A DNA stretch of 64,000 nucleotides from Raineyella fluvialis (GTDB taxonomy: Bacteria > Actinomycetota > Actinomycetes > Propionibacteriales > Propionibacteriaceae): positions 682,001 to 746,000 of the forward strand of contig NZ_CP045725.1 of assembly GCF_009646095.1 (NCBI RefSeq), given 5' to 3'. The notes below the pieces were generated by a model. That model saw only the letters and a list, made by a program, of their open reading frames with translations. It had not been told where the DNA came from and did not search any database. The position numbers and the translations under genes were made by a program. Every line of letters starts with the position of its first letter. The first letter of the stretch is position 1. Positions 28,440 through 38,447 of the stretch are shown piece after piece.

Positions 28440-30581
28440 ATGACGCCTGCTACCCCCACGACCTTCGACCTCCCTCACCGTCTCGCCGCCAAGGCCGACC
28501 CCGCCCTGATCGCCGTCGACGAGGAGCACTTCGCTCTCATCGCCCGGACCCTCGAGAGGCAGGTGGTCAACCTCTCGGAGCGCCGCGACGCGCTGCGCAA
28601 GGCCCCGGGTGGCCGCGGACGGCAGGCGATGGACCGGGACCTGGAGATCCATCGGCTGACGGCGCGGCTGCGGGTGCTGGAGCGCTTCGGCCTCGACATC
28701 TGCCTGGGACGGATGGTCGCTGCCGGGGATCCGGACCCGGTGTACGTCGGCCGGCTCGGGCTGTCCGACGCCGACGGCGAGCCCTTGGTGATCGACTGGC
28801 GGGCGCCGGCCGCCGAGCCGTTCTTCGCCGCGAGCCACGGCGACCCGATGGGTCTGGTCAGTCGTCGCCGCTACCGCTGGTCCCGGGGCCGGGTCGTCGA
28901 CTACTGGGACGAGGTCTTCTCCCTGGAGGGATTGGCGGGAAGGGCCGCTCTGGACGACCAGTCCGCCTTCATCGCCAGCCTCGGCGACGCCCGCTCGCCG
29001 CGGATGCGGGACGTGCTGGCCACGATCCAGGCAGACCAGGACGCCGTCATCCGTGCCGACTCGCACGGTGCCCTCGTCGTCGACGGCGGTCCGGGAACCG
29101 GGAAGACGGTCGTCGCCCTGCACCGCGCGGCCTACCTGCTCTACGCCGACCCCCGGCTCGGCGCTCGACGTGGCGGGGTGTTGTTCGTCGGCCCCCACCA
29201 GCCCTATCTGGACTTCGTCGCCGATGTCCTGCCCAACCTCGGGGAGGACGGGGTACGTACGTGCACCCTGCGTGAACTGGTGCCGGAAGGGGCCCACGCG
29301 GGCGTCGAGGCCGACCCCCGGGTAGCCCGGCTGAAGGCTTCCGTCGCCATGGTGGACGCGGTGGAGTCGGCCGTACGTTTCTACGAGGAGCCGCCCACCG
29401 AGGACCTGACCGTCGAGACCGACTGGTCCGACATCCGGCTGCGGGCCGACGACTGGGCCGAGGCCTTCGAGGCCCCCGATCCCGGCACCCCTCACAACGA
29501 GGCGCGCGACGACGTGTGGGAGGCGTTGCTGGAGATCCTCGTCGACAACAGCGAGGACGACGAGGTGCCCGCGCAGGCGCTGCGACGCTCACTGGAACGC
29601 AACGACGACCTGCGCACCACCTTCCGGCGGGCGTGGCCGATCCTGTCGGCGACCGACCTCGTCTCCGATCTGTGGTCCGTGCCCGCCTACCTGCGCCATT
29701 GCGCGCCCTGGCTGACCGCCGACGATCGACGACTGCTGAGACGACCCGAGGGAGCGCCGTGGACGATGTCGGACCTTCCCCTCCTGGATTCACTGCGGGC
29801 ACGTCTCGGTGACCCGGAGGCCTCCCAGCGGCGCCGGCAGCACGGCGCCGCCCTGGCAGCCGACCGCGCGTACATGGATCAGGTCGTCGACAACATCCTG
29901 GCGGCCGATGACGACCCGGAGAGCGGGCTGAAACTGCTGCGCCGCGACAGCATGCGGGAGTCACTGCTGCACGACGACGTGCCCGACTCGACGGGCGAGC
30001 CGCTGGCGGGCCCGTTCGCGCACGTCGTCGTCGACGAAGCCCAGGAGATCACCGACGCGGAATGGCAGATGCTGCTGCGCCGCTGCCCGTCCCGCAGCTT
30101 CACCATCGTCGGTGATCGTGCCCAGGCCCGTCACGGCTTCACCGAGTCGTGGCAGGAACGCCTCGGCCGAGTCGGCTTCGACACCGTCCGGCACGCGACG
30201 CTGACGATCAACTACCGGACCCCGGAGGAGATCATGGTTGTGGCCGCACCAGTCATCCGCGCGGCACTGCCCGGCGCGAACGTCCCGACCTCCATCCGCC
30301 GCACCGGCATCCCCGTCACGTACGGCGCCGTCGCCGAGCGGGACCCGATCATCCGGGCCTGGCTCTCCGAACACGCCGAAGGCGTCGCCTGCGTCGTCGG
30401 CGACCCGACCTTCACCGGCACCGAGCGGGTCCGTTCACTGTCGCCGGTGGAGGTCAAGGGTCTGGAGTTCGACCTCGTCGTCCTGGTCGAGCCGGCGGCG
30501 TTCGGGGCGGGCATCGAGGGAGCCGTCGACCGCTACGTCGCCATGACCCGCTCCACCCGGGAACTGGTCATCCTCACCTGA
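28440..30581 (+). CDS. helR: HelR/HelD-type RNA polymerase recycling ATPase
   Basis: 713 residues of the UvrD-like superfamily 1 fold. An N-terminal coiled-coil arm (residues about 20-90, LERQVVNLSERRDALRK) is followed by the typical HelD segment YVGRLGLSDADGEPLVIDWRAPAAEPFF, Walker A GGPGTGKTVVALHRAAYLLY (about 215), Walker B HVVVDEAQEIT and motif VI-like YVAMTRSTRELVIL. HelR proteins displace rifamycins from RNA polymerase and recycle stalled enzyme. The RAE-like palindrome upstream supports HelR over plain HelD. ATG with GAGGGAG upstream. Confidence 0.85.
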   Translation: MTPATPTTFDLPHRLAAKADPALIAVDEEHFALIARTLERQVVNLSERRDALRKAPGGRGRQAMDRDLEIHRLTARLRVLERFGLDICLGRMVAAGDPDPVYVGRLGLSDADGEPLVIDWRAPAAEPFFAASHGDPMGLVSRRRYRWSRGRVVDYWDEVFSLEGLAGRAALDDQSAFIASLGDARSPRMRDVLATIQADQDAVIRADSHGALVVDGGPGTGKTVVALHRAAYLLYADPRLGARRGGVLFVGPHQPYLDFVADVLPNLGEDGVRTCTLRELVPEGAHAGVEADPRVARLKASVAMVDAVESAVRFYEEPPTEDLTVETDWSDIRLRADDWAEAFEAPDPGTPHNEARDDVWEALLEILVDNSEDDEVPAQALRRSLERNDDLRTTFRRAWPILSATDLVSDLWSVPAYLRHCAPWLTADDRRLLRRPEGAPWTMSDLPLLDSLRARLGDPEASQRRRQHGAALAADRAYMDQVVDNILAADDDPESGLKLLRRDSMRESLLHDDVPDSTGEPLAGPFAHVVVDEAQEITDAEWQMLLRRCPSRSFTIVGDRAQARHGFTESWQERLGRVGFDTVRHATLTINYRTPEEIMVVAAPVIRAALPGANVPTSIRRTGIPVTYGAVAERDPIIRAWLSEHAEGVACVVGDPTFTGTERVRSLSPVEVKGLEFDLVVLVEPAAFGAGIEGAVDRYVAMTRSTRELVILT

Positions 30582-30598
30582 GGGCCGCAGGGACGGAC

Positions 30599-30628
30599 AA
30601 GGGCCCCCGTCGATCGACGGGAGCCCTT
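30599..30628. terminator. Bidirectional terminator between helR and the OPT gene
   Basis: AAGGGC...GCCCTT outer arms and CCCGTCG-AT-CGACGGG inner arms with one C/A mismatch; it lies between convergent genes. Confidence 0.65.
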
Positions 30629-30654
30629 GCCCTCACGGTGTGAGTGTCGACGAC

Positions 30655-32655
30655 TCAGCGCTCGTCCGCCTCCGGGACGGAGTCGGCCCGAACGCTCAGG
30701 CGCTGCGTCCACCGGTAGAGGCCGAGCACGATCGCGGTGAAGACGATCACGCCGAGCCAGTTGGCGGCGGTGGCGAAGCTGTCGGGGACGAAACCGAGCG
30801 GCGATTCCTCGCCCGTCGCCGCGACGATACCGGCGAACACGACGCCGAACAGGCTCTCCCCGACGATCAGGCCAGTGGCCAGCAGGACGCCGAGCCGCTT
30901 GGCCCGTTCGGGCTTCGCCGTCCGGGAGGCCCAGGAATCGTAGAGCCGGCCGATGATGGCGCCGATCGGGATCATCAGGGTGAGGTCGATCGGCAGGTAC
31001 ATGCCCATGCCGACGGCCAGCGGTGGCAGGCGCAGGTGCTGCGTCGTGCGCCCGAGGATCTCGTCGATGACGATGACCACGACGCCGATCCCGGCACCGA
31101 GGCCGAGCAGGCCCCAGTCGAGCGAACCGCCGAAGACGCCCTGCGCGAGCGAGGAGATCAGCGAGGCCTGCGGGGCGGCCAAGGCGTCGGGGCCGGCACC
31201 GGGCGCGCCGGCGAAGCCGAAGCCGGTCTGCATCAGCTGCAACACGGGCGGGATGATGAGCGACCCGAAGACCACACCGATGATCAGGGCGACCTGCTGC
31301 TTCCAGGGGGTGGATCCGACGAGCTGGCCGGTCTTGAGGTCCTGCAGGTTGTCGTTGGAGATGGTCGCCACGCCGAAGACGACGGCGGCGGTGAACAGGG
31401 TGTAGGCGACCAGCGCCGGCACCTGGGACGGGTCGGCGCTGCCGTGCACGGCCCGGATCAGCAGCGCGATGGTCAGGATGATCAGGATGCCGACACCGGA
31501 GATCGGGCTGTTCGACGAACCGATCAGGCCGGCCATGTAGCCACAGACGGAGGCGACGGCGAGGCCGACGAGCAGCACGTAGATGATGCTGACGGTGACC
31601 AGGCCGCCCGCACTGGTGGCCAGCGGGGTCCCCCGGACGAAGAGCCACAGCATGAGGCCGATCGGGATCATCGAGGCCAGGGTGACGCCGCCGACCACGG
31701 TGATCGACAGGTCCCGCTCGGTCCGCGGCAGCCCCTCGCCGGAGCGGCGGGTGCGCAGGGTCCCGATCGCCTCGGCGATGCCGCGGAAGATCGGTCCGGA
31801 GATCTTCAGCAGCGTCCAGATGGCGGCGACGGCGATGGTGCCGGCGCCGATGAACCGGACATCGTGGGAGAACACGTGGTGGACCGCGGCGGAGAAGCTG
31901 CTGGCCGCGGACAGCTGACCAGTGGAGAACACCGGCAGCAGGACGCCGTACGAGACCAGGACGCCGACGATCATCGCGACACCGACGGTCAGCCCGACGA
32001 GATGGCCCACCCCGATCAGGGCCAGCGACAGACTCGCACCGAAGATCGAACCGCCGGAGCCGAAACGGAAGGCGGTCGTCAGGCTGTTGGCCAGGGCCTT
32101 GAAGGCTGCCAGCAACGAGAACCCGGCAGCGCTCAGGCCCCCGACCGCGATCACCCGCAGGCCGCGCTTGTTCTCCTCCGCGCCCTCACTGGTGTCGCCG
32201 ACCCGCAGGACCTCGGCTCCCGCGACGCCCTCGGGGTAGGGCAGGTCGGAGCCGGTGACCAGAGCCCGCCGCAGCGGGATCGAGTACATCACGCCGAGGA
32301 TGCCGCCGAGCGCGCACAGAGCGGCCGTCGTCCAGTACGGGAACCCGCTCCACCATCCGACGATGATCAGGCCGGGCAGGACGAAGATGATCGCCGAGAG
32401 GGTGCCCGCTGCTGACGCGATCGTCTGGACGATGTTGTTCTCGCGGACCGAGTGGTTGCGGAAGTAGCGCAGGATCGCCATGGAGATGACCGCCGCGGGG
32501 ATCGAGGTGGCGAATGTCAGGCCGACCTTGAGGCCGAGGTAGACGTTCGCCGCCGTGAACACCAAGGTGATCAGGCCCCCGATGACGACCCCGCGCAGGG
32601 TCAGCTCTCGCACGGACGTCTCCTGCGAGGGGGTGGTGGTTGTGGTGGTGGACAA
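30655..32655 (-). CDS. OPT family oligopeptide/metal-chelate transporter
   Basis: About 666 residues with some 14-16 membrane segments. VRELTLRGVVIGGLITLVFTAANVYLGLKVGLTFATSIPAAVISM is the conserved OPT N-terminus; SDLPYPEGVAGAEVLRVG and ISNDNLQDLKTGQLVGSTPWKQQVAL are other family hallmarks. The substrate (peptides or metal chelates) is unknown. The start is unsure: TTG at 32655 (LSTTTTTTPSQE) is the nearest codon to the conserved region; no good ribosome site is seen. Confidence 0.85.
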   Translation of the reverse strand: MSTTTTTTPSQETSVRELTLRGVVIGGLITLVFTAANVYLGLKVGLTFATSIPAAVISMAILRYFRNHSVRENNIVQTIASAAGTLSAIIFVLPGLIIVGWWSGFPYWTTAALCALGGILGVMYSIPLRRALVTGSDLPYPEGVAGAEVLRVGDTSEGAEENKRGLRVIAVGGLSAAGFSLLAAFKALANSLTTAFRFGSGGSIFGASLSLALIGVGHLVGLTVGVAMIVGVLVSYGVLLPVFSTGQLSAASSFSAAVHHVFSHDVRFIGAGTIAVAAIWTLLKISGPIFRGIAEAIGTLRTRRSGEGLPRTERDLSITVVGGVTLASMIPIGLMLWLFVRGTPLATSAGGLVTVSIIYVLLVGLAVASVCGYMAGLIGSSNSPISGVGILIILTIALLIRAVHGSADPSQVPALVAYTLFTAAVVFGVATISNDNLQDLKTGQLVGSTPWKQQVALIIGVVFGSLIIPPVLQLMQTGFGFAGAPGAGPDALAAPQASLISSLAQGVFGGSLDWGLLGLGAGIGVVVIVIDEILGRTTQHLRLPPLAVGMGMYLPIDLTLMIPIGAIIGRLYDSWASRTAKPERAKRLGVLLATGLIVGESLFGVVFAGIVAATGEESPLGFVPDSFATAANWLGVIVFTAIVLGLYRWTQRLSVRADSVPEADER

Positions 32656-32914
32656 AACAGACCTGCACTTTCTGAGGACATGACGAATCAGCCGTCCGTG
32701 GTGACTGCGCTGTTCGAGGGGACCCCGGACGCACGTCCGGCCATCCCTGTCCACGGATGAGGCGGCCCCGCCTCCGCCGAGCCGGGTGCGCGGCGGTTGG
32801 GAACGGCGTCGTTGCCATTCGAAAGACGCAGAAGGTCCTGCGCTTCCGCCCGTTGAGGGGCATGGTTTCCGTCGCCCCGAGAATACGCCGCCTTGGAATC
32901 GACGATGAGACCGG

Positions 32915-33640
32915 TCACCCCATGTAGGTTTCGTCGTCCACCCCGAGGTAGGTCCGCCGCACCCGTTCGTCTGCGATCAGGGCCTCGCCGGTGTCGGTGA
33001 AGGCCACCGAGCCCACCTCCATCACGTAGCCACGGTCCGCCAGTGCGAGTGCGGCTCGGGCGTTCTGCTCGACCAGGAGGATGGTGGTCCCGCCCGACTT
33101 GAGCTCGGCGATGGTGTCCATGATCGTCCGGGTCATGATCGGGGACAGCCCCATCGAGGGCTCGTCCAGCATCAGCAGGCTGGGCCGACTCATCAGGGCC
33201 CGCCCGATCGCCAGCATCTGCTGTTCCCCGCCGGAGAACAGTCCGGCCGCCTGGTGGCGGCGCTCTCCCAGCACCGGGAACAGCCCGTACACCCTCTCGA
33301 TGTCGGCCCGCACGCCGGCCGCGTCCCGCCGCATGTAGGCGCCGAGCATCAGATTGTCCTCGACGCTCATCCGCTGGAACAGCCGGCGTCCCTCCGGGCT
33401 GTGGGCGATGCCGCGTCGTACGACCTTGTGGGCCGGCAGTTGGTCGATCCGTTCACCCCGGAAGGTGATCGTGCCGCTGACCGGCCTGACCAGCCCGGAG
33501 ATCGTCCGCAGCGTGGTGGTCTTCCCGGCCCCGTTGGTGCCGAGCAGGCAGACGACCTGCCCCTCCTCCACGGTGAACGTGATCCCCTTGACGGCCCGGA
33601 CACGGCCGTACGCCACCACCAGGTCCTTGATCTCAAGCAC
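32915..33640 (-). CDS. livF: Branched-chain amino-acid ABC transporter ATPase LivF
   Basis: 241 residues: Walker A GTNGAGKTTTLRTISG, the LivF-type region SPEGRRLFQRMSVEDNLMLGAY, signature FSGGEQQMLAIGRAL, Walker B LLMLDEPSMGLSP. One of two ATPases of the uptake system. ATG start overlaps the livG stop by eight bases. Confidence 0.93.
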   Translation of the reverse strand: MLEIKDLVVAYGRVRAVKGITFTVEEGQVVCLLGTNGAGKTTTLRTISGLVRPVSGTITFRGERIDQLPAHKVVRRGIAHSPEGRRLFQRMSVEDNLMLGAYMRRDAAGVRADIERVYGLFPVLGERRHQAAGLFSGGEQQMLAIGRALMSRPSLLMLDEPSMGLSPIMTRTIMDTIAELKSGGTTILLVEQNARAALALADRGYVMEVGSVAFTDTGEALIADERVRRTYLGVDDETYMG

Positions 33641-34427
33641 GGTCGCCCTCCTCCGGTCCGCCGGCCACCGGGGCCCCGAGGTAGGCCTCGATCACCCGGG
33701 GGTCGCCCTGAACGGTGGCCGGGTCGCCCTCGACCAGCACCTCGCCCCGGACCAGGCAGGTCACCCGGTCGCAGAGACTGAAGATGAACCGCATGTCGTG
33801 CTCGATGACCAGGATCGCCAGGCCGAGCCAACGGATCCGGGTGATCAGGGCTTCGGCCTCGCGAGTCTCCTGCGGGTTCATCCCGGCGGTCGGCTCGTCG
33901 AGGAGCAGCAGCCGTGGGTCGGTCGCGAGTGCCCGGGCGATCTCCAGGCGCCGCTGGTCACCGTACGACAGGTTGCGGGCGAGCGCGTCCACGGCCCCCT
34001 CCAGCCCGACGAACTCCAGCCACTGCAGCCCGTGGGCGCGGGTCTCGGCCTCCTCACGCCGGTGCCGGGGCAGGCGGAGGACCGCGTCGAGCGCAGTGGT
34101 CCGGGTGCGGCAGTAGCGGCCGACCATGACGTTCTCCAGTGCCGTCATGTTATGGAAGAGCCGGATGTTCTGGAACGTACGGGCGACGCCGGCCATCGCG
34201 ACACGCCGCGGCTTCGGCGGTAGCAGCGCGCCGGCGAACCGGACCTCGCCCGAGGTCGGCCGATACATCCCCGTCAGGCAGTTGAAGAACGTGGTCTTGC
34301 CGGCGCCGTTCGGGCCGATCAGGCCGACGATCTCGCCGGGGTGGACGGCGAGGTCGACCTGGTTCACCGCGGTGAGTCCGCCGAACTGCATGCTCACCCG
34401 GCGGGCCTCGAGCAGGGGCTCGGTCAT
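33633..34427 (-). CDS. livG: Branched-chain amino-acid ABC transporter ATPase LivG
   Basis: 264 residues: Walker A GPNGAGKTTFFNCLTGMY, VARTFQNIRLFHNMTALENVMVG, signature NLSYGDQRRLEIARAL, Walker B LLLLDEPTAGMNP, then ILVIEHDMRFIFSLCDRVTCL, the LivG C-terminus. ATG 34427 with GAGGAGGGAG upstream; overlaps the livM stop by ATGA. Confidence 0.93.
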   Translation of the reverse strand: MTEPLLEARRVSMQFGGLTAVNQVDLAVHPGEIVGLIGPNGAGKTTFFNCLTGMYRPTSGEVRFAGALLPPKPRRVAMAGVARTFQNIRLFHNMTALENVMVGRYCRTRTTALDAVLRLPRHRREEAETRAHGLQWLEFVGLEGAVDALARNLSYGDQRRLEIARALATDPRLLLLDEPTAGMNPQETREAEALITRIRWLGLAILVIEHDMRFIFSLCDRVTCLVRGEVLVEGDPATVQGDPRVIEAYLGAPVAGGPEEGDRA

Positions 34428-36157
34428 CGGTGCTCCCTCCTCTGGATCCTCGGGCCGGTGACGGCCTGTGCGCCGGCCGGCGACGGGACCATGTCCTCGT
34501 CCTCGTCGTGGAATTCGAGTTGGCGGCGCTGGTCCGGCATCAGGCCCTCCGGGCGGATTCGCATCATCACCACGAGCAGGATGCCGAACATCAGCAGCCG
34601 GTAGTCCTGGAAGAAGCGCAGCTTCTCCGGCAGCAGCTTCAGGATCGAGGCGCCGACCACGACACCGCCGACGGTCCCCATGCCGCCGAGCACGATGCCG
34701 GCGACGAGGAAGGCGGACTCCATGAAGACGTACTGGTCGGGGGTGACGGAGACGTCCTGGTGCGCCTTCACCGCACCGGCGACGCCGGCGAGGAAGGCGC
34801 CGCCCGCGAAGGCGAGCAGCTTCAGCCCGAACACGTTGACGCCCATCGCCTCGGCCGCCTTTTCGTCCTCGCGGATGGCGACCCAGCCGCGGCCGATCCG
34901 GGAGTGGTTGAGGTTGCCGAAGACCAGGATGATCAGCCCGATGACCAGCAGCATCAGCCAGTAGTAGTTCGAGAAGCGGCCGATCGTCACGCCGAGGATG
35001 GCGTGCGGCTGACCGAAGTCGAAGCCGAGGACGTTGAGGTTGGGGATGCCGGGGATGCCGTTGGAGCCGTGGGTGAGGTTCGGGCCGTCCTGGCCGTCGA
35101 GGTTGTTCATCGTGATGCGGAAGATCTCTCCGAAGGCGAGGGTCACGATGGCCAGGTAGTCGCCGGAGACACGCAGCGTCGGCGAACCGATGATCAGGCC
35201 GAGGGTCGCGGAGATCGCGCCGGAGATGAGCACCACCACAAGGAACGGGGGGTGCCAGTTGATCGTCGCGAACGCGGAGGTGGACAGGGTCGCGGCGGTG
35301 AACGCGCCGGCGCCGAGGAAGGCGACGTAGCCGAGGTCGAGCAGACCGGCGAGGCCGACGACGATGTTGAGGCCCATCGCGGTGGCAGCGAAGATCAGCA
35401 CCTGGGAGGCGATCGACATGTTGGCGTCCGACCCGTGCTGCGTGAACGGGAAGGCGAAGGCCACCACGAACGCGGACAGGACGAGGACCTGCCTGTTGCG
35501 GGCCGCGGCGGCGCCCAGCCAGCCGAGGAGGCCGCTCGCGTGGGTGACGTAGACCGCCGCACCGAGGAACACCGCGAAGGCGATGAAGGCTCCCCCGTCG
35601 TCCTGGCCCAGCCCGTACGCCGCGGCGAAGAGCACACCGGCCATCGCGGCGACGATGCCGAGGATCTGCAGCCACCGCGGGGAACGCACCCGCTGCAGTG
35701 TCGGGGTCGGCCCCGCGGGCAGGACGAGCGTCCCGACAAGGGCCAGGACCGCCCCGGCCAGGGCCAGCCAGCCGCCCGGGTCGACGTTGACCAGGCCGCC
35801 GAGTTCGAGGGCGATGGACGCCATGATGACGACCAGGTACGCCGTCGCCCCGATGGCAGCGGCCCGGGCGCCGCCGTTCCCGTTCACCCGCGCGCGAAAC
35901 GGTGCCAGCAGCAGGACCAGCAGCACGACGCCGCCGATCAGGGAGAAGAACTGCAGCCCCGAGGGGCCGCCGGTGTACGTCATGTCGTCGAGGGCGGCCC
36001 GGCCGTACGCCCAGGAGAGGTAGGGGGTGCCGATGAGCAGCACCGCACCGACGACGGCCGTGACGCGGCCGGCGGCGGCCCGCCGGGACCGGCGCTGCCC
36101 GGATGGGAGGGTGGCGGGGGGATGCGGCGGGGCTGTCCGGGTGGTCGTGGTCATCAT
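34424..36157 (-). CDS. livM: Branched-chain amino-acid ABC transporter permease LivM
   Basis: 577 residues, longer than the usual 300-400 because of an N-terminal extension of about 220 residues with several extra membrane segments. The LivM core starts near QVLIFAATAMGLNIVVGLAGLLDLGYVAFLGAGAFTAA and contains ILGVTIGRFSNYYWLML, GRGWVAIREDEKAAEAMGVN and GGMGTVGGVVVGASIL. The acidic C-terminus (EFHDEDEDM) is unusual. ATG 36157 overlaps the livH stop. Confidence 0.9.
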   Translation of the reverse strand: MMTTTTRTAPPHPPATLPSGQRRSRRAAAGRVTAVVGAVLLIGTPYLSWAYGRAALDDMTYTGGPSGLQFFSLIGGVVLLVLLLAPFRARVNGNGGARAAAIGATAYLVVIMASIALELGGLVNVDPGGWLALAGAVLALVGTLVLPAGPTPTLQRVRSPRWLQILGIVAAMAGVLFAAAYGLGQDDGGAFIAFAVFLGAAVYVTHASGLLGWLGAAAARNRQVLVLSAFVVAFAFPFTQHGSDANMSIASQVLIFAATAMGLNIVVGLAGLLDLGYVAFLGAGAFTAATLSTSAFATINWHPPFLVVVLISGAISATLGLIIGSPTLRVSGDYLAIVTLAFGEIFRITMNNLDGQDGPNLTHGSNGIPGIPNLNVLGFDFGQPHAILGVTIGRFSNYYWLMLLVIGLIILVFGNLNHSRIGRGWVAIREDEKAAEAMGVNVFGLKLLAFAGGAFLAGVAGAVKAHQDVSVTPDQYVFMESAFLVAGIVLGGMGTVGGVVVGASILKLLPEKLRFFQDYRLLMFGILLVVMMRIRPEGLMPDQRRQLEFHDEDEDMVPSPAGAQAVTGPRIQRREHR

Positions 36158-37116
36158 GCGCGGTCCACCACCTTCGCGCCGAGCAGACCCTGCGGCCGGA
36201 AGACCAGCACCAGGATCAGGATGGCGAAGGCCCAGACGTCCTTCCAGGCCGAGCCGCCGAACTGGCCCGGGATGAAGGTGGTGGCCATCGATTCCGCCAC
36301 CCCGAGCACCAGGCCGCCGACGACGGCGCCGTTGATGTTGCCGATGCCGCCGAGGACCGCGGCGGTGAAGGCCTTCATCCCGGCCATGAAGCCCATCTGG
36401 AAGTCGATGGCGTTGTAGCGCAGCCCGTGAGCGACGCCGGCGACGGCCGCGAGCACCGCACCGAGGCCGAAGGCGGTGACGATGACCCGGTCGACATCGA
36501 TGCCCATCAGCCTGGCCGTGTCGGGGTCCTGGCTGGTCGCCTGCATGGCGCGTCCGATCGCCGTCCGGTTCACGAAGAACCACAGGAAGGCGGTGCACAG
36601 CGCGAGGGCGACGAGGGTGAAGATGGCCGAGTTGGGCACCAGCACCTCACCGATCCTGGTCGACGCGCCGGAGATGCCGCGGACGCTCGGGAAGGCGACG
36701 TTCTGTCGCGAATCGGGAAATCCTGGCAGTCGTCCGAAGAACAGGCGCACGATCTCCTGCAGCGCGATGGAGATGCCGATCGCCGTGATCAGGGGGGCGA
36801 GGCGAGGCGCGCCGCGCAGCGGCCGGTACGCGAGCCGCTCCATCAGCAGGGCGACGGACACCGAGACCGCGACACCCCCGAGGATCATCAGCGGCAGGAC
36901 CACGCCGAGAGCCTCGCCCGGCGAGAGGTCCGTCGGCCGCCCGATCACCACCCAGGTGGTGTACGCGCCGAACGCCCCGACCATGAAGATCTCACCGTGG
37001 GCGAAGTTGATCAGTTGAACGATCCCGTACACGACGGTGTAGCCGACGGCGATGAGCGCGTAGAGGGCGCCCAGGGACAGCCCGTTCACGAGTTGTTGCA
37101 GGAAGAGGTCCATCAT
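36154..37116 (-). CDS. livH: Branched-chain amino-acid ABC transporter permease LivH
   Basis: 320 residues, about eight membrane segments. LivH hallmarks: LVNGLSLGALYALIAVGYTVVYGIVQLINFAHGEIFMVGAF, LITAIGISIALQEIVRLFFG, GRAMQATSQDPDTARLMGIDVDRVI, GMKAFTAAVLGGIGNINGAVVGGLVLGV. ATG with GGAAGGC upstream. Confidence 0.92.
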   Translation of the reverse strand: MMDLFLQQLVNGLSLGALYALIAVGYTVVYGIVQLINFAHGEIFMVGAFGAYTTWVVIGRPTDLSPGEALGVVLPLMILGGVAVSVSVALLMERLAYRPLRGAPRLAPLITAIGISIALQEIVRLFFGRLPGFPDSRQNVAFPSVRGISGASTRIGEVLVPNSAIFTLVALALCTAFLWFFVNRTAIGRAMQATSQDPDTARLMGIDVDRVIVTAFGLGAVLAAVAGVAHGLRYNAIDFQMGFMAGMKAFTAAVLGGIGNINGAVVGGLVLGVAESMATTFIPGQFGGSAWKDVWAFAILILVLVFRPQGLLGAKVVDRA

Positions 37117-37226
37117 GTGCCTTCCCGGCGGCCGCGGGTCGCCGTAGGGTGCGCCCGGCCTGCCGGGGATGTGCCCGTGGGCACGCCCCCGGCAGGCGGA
37201 GATCAGTGAGTGGTCGGCCGATCCGG

Positions 37227-38447
37227 CTACTTGACCTCGTCGGTCGTGTTCGCCACCCAGGCGCCGTTCTCGACCTTGTAGACGGTCAGGACGCGGGTCC
37301 TGTTGTCGCCGAACTCGTCGAACGAGACGTTTCCGCTGGCGCCCTGGAAGTTGACCTTGCCGAGGGCATCGACCGTGGCGGCGCGAGCCGACGTGGCATC
37401 ACTCGCGGTGGGCAGCGAGACCTTGAGTGCGTTGATGATGGCGTTGGCGGCGTCGTACGCGTACAGGCCGTAGGTCGAGTAGCCGCTGGAGTAGCCGGCG
37501 GCCTTGTAGTCGCTGACGAACTGCTGCGCCGAAGGCAGCGACTCGGCGGGTGCGCCGACCGAGGTCACCAGGTCACCGGCGGTCGCCGAGCCGCCGTTGG
37601 TGATGTAGGCCGGGTCGTACATGCCGTCGCCGCCCATCAGCGGGATCTTCAGGCCGGCGTCCTTCATCTGCTTGGTGAGCAGCGAGCTGACCGGGTGCTC
37701 GCCGCCGTAGTAGAGCGCCTGCGGGGCGGTGGGCTTGATCTTGGCGATCACGGCCGCGAAGTCCTTGTCGTCCGGGTTGACTGTCTCGGCGGCGACGATG
37801 GTGCCGCCGCCGGCGGTGAAGGCCTTGGTGAACTCGGTGACCAGGCCCTGGCCGTACGCCTTCTTGTCATGGACCGTCGCCACCTTCTTGATGCCGGCGT
37901 TGAGCAGGTACTGAGCGGCGAACGGGCCCTGGATCGCGTCCGTCGTGCAGGTCCGGAAGTAGCTGGTGTACGTACGCTTCGGGTTGGTCGACGCCTCGGC
38001 GCCGCGGGTGAGCGTCGGGTTGGTGTTGGCCGGCGAGACGAGCGGGATCTTCGACGGGTCGAGGATCGGCTGGATCGCCTGACCGACGGACGAGTTCAGC
38101 GGGCCGACGACGGCCACGACGTCCTTGTCGCCGGCCAGCTTCGTGGCGGCGTTCTTGCCGACGTCGGGCGACGCCTGGTCGTCCTGGGCGTCGATCTGGA
38201 TCGTCCATCCGGCCAGCGCGTTGCTGGCGTTCGCCTGCTTGACGGCGAGGTCGACGGAGTTCTGGATGCCGGTGCCCATCGAGGACAGGCCACCCGAGAG
38301 CGGAGCGATCACACCGATCTTGACGACTTTCTTGGCGCCCGCGTCACCGGGGGCGGAACTCGCCCGGGTGCCGCAGGCGGTGAGGCTGAGCGAGGCGATC
38401 ACCAGGCTTGAGATGCCCAGCGCAAGGAAACGACGTCGTTCGGTCAC
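37227..38447 (-). CDS. livK: Branched-chain amino-acid ABC transporter substrate-binding lipoprotein LivK
   Basis: 406 residues: Tat/Sec-like signal with lipobox SLTAC (MTERRRFLALGISSLVIASLSLTAC), then the type I periplasmic-binding fold: VVKIGVIAPLSGGLSSMGTGIQNSVDLAVKQAN, VVAVVGPLNSSVGQAIQPIL, LVSPANTNPTLT. First gene of livKHMGF, with 110 bases to livH. GTG start with AGGGGAATC upstream; TAGCGT at 38511-38506 is the probable -10, giving a 50-base leader with a GCAGGC/GCCTGC hairpin. Confidence 0.9.
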   Translation of the reverse strand: MTERRRFLALGISSLVIASLSLTACGTRASSAPGDAGAKKVVKIGVIAPLSGGLSSMGTGIQNSVDLAVKQANASNALAGWTIQIDAQDDQASPDVGKNAATKLAGDKDVVAVVGPLNSSVGQAIQPILDPSKIPLVSPANTNPTLTRGAEASTNPKRTYTSYFRTCTTDAIQGPFAAQYLLNAGIKKVATVHDKKAYGQGLVTEFTKAFTAGGGTIVAAETVNPDDKDFAAVIAKIKPTAPQALYYGGEHPVSSLLTKQMKDAGLKIPLMGGDGMYDPAYITNGGSATAGDLVTSVGAPAESLPSAQQFVSDYKAAGYSSGYSTYGLYAYDAANAIINALKVSLPTASDATSARAATVDALGKVNFQGASGNVSFDEFGDNRTRVLTVYKVENGAWVANTTDEVK

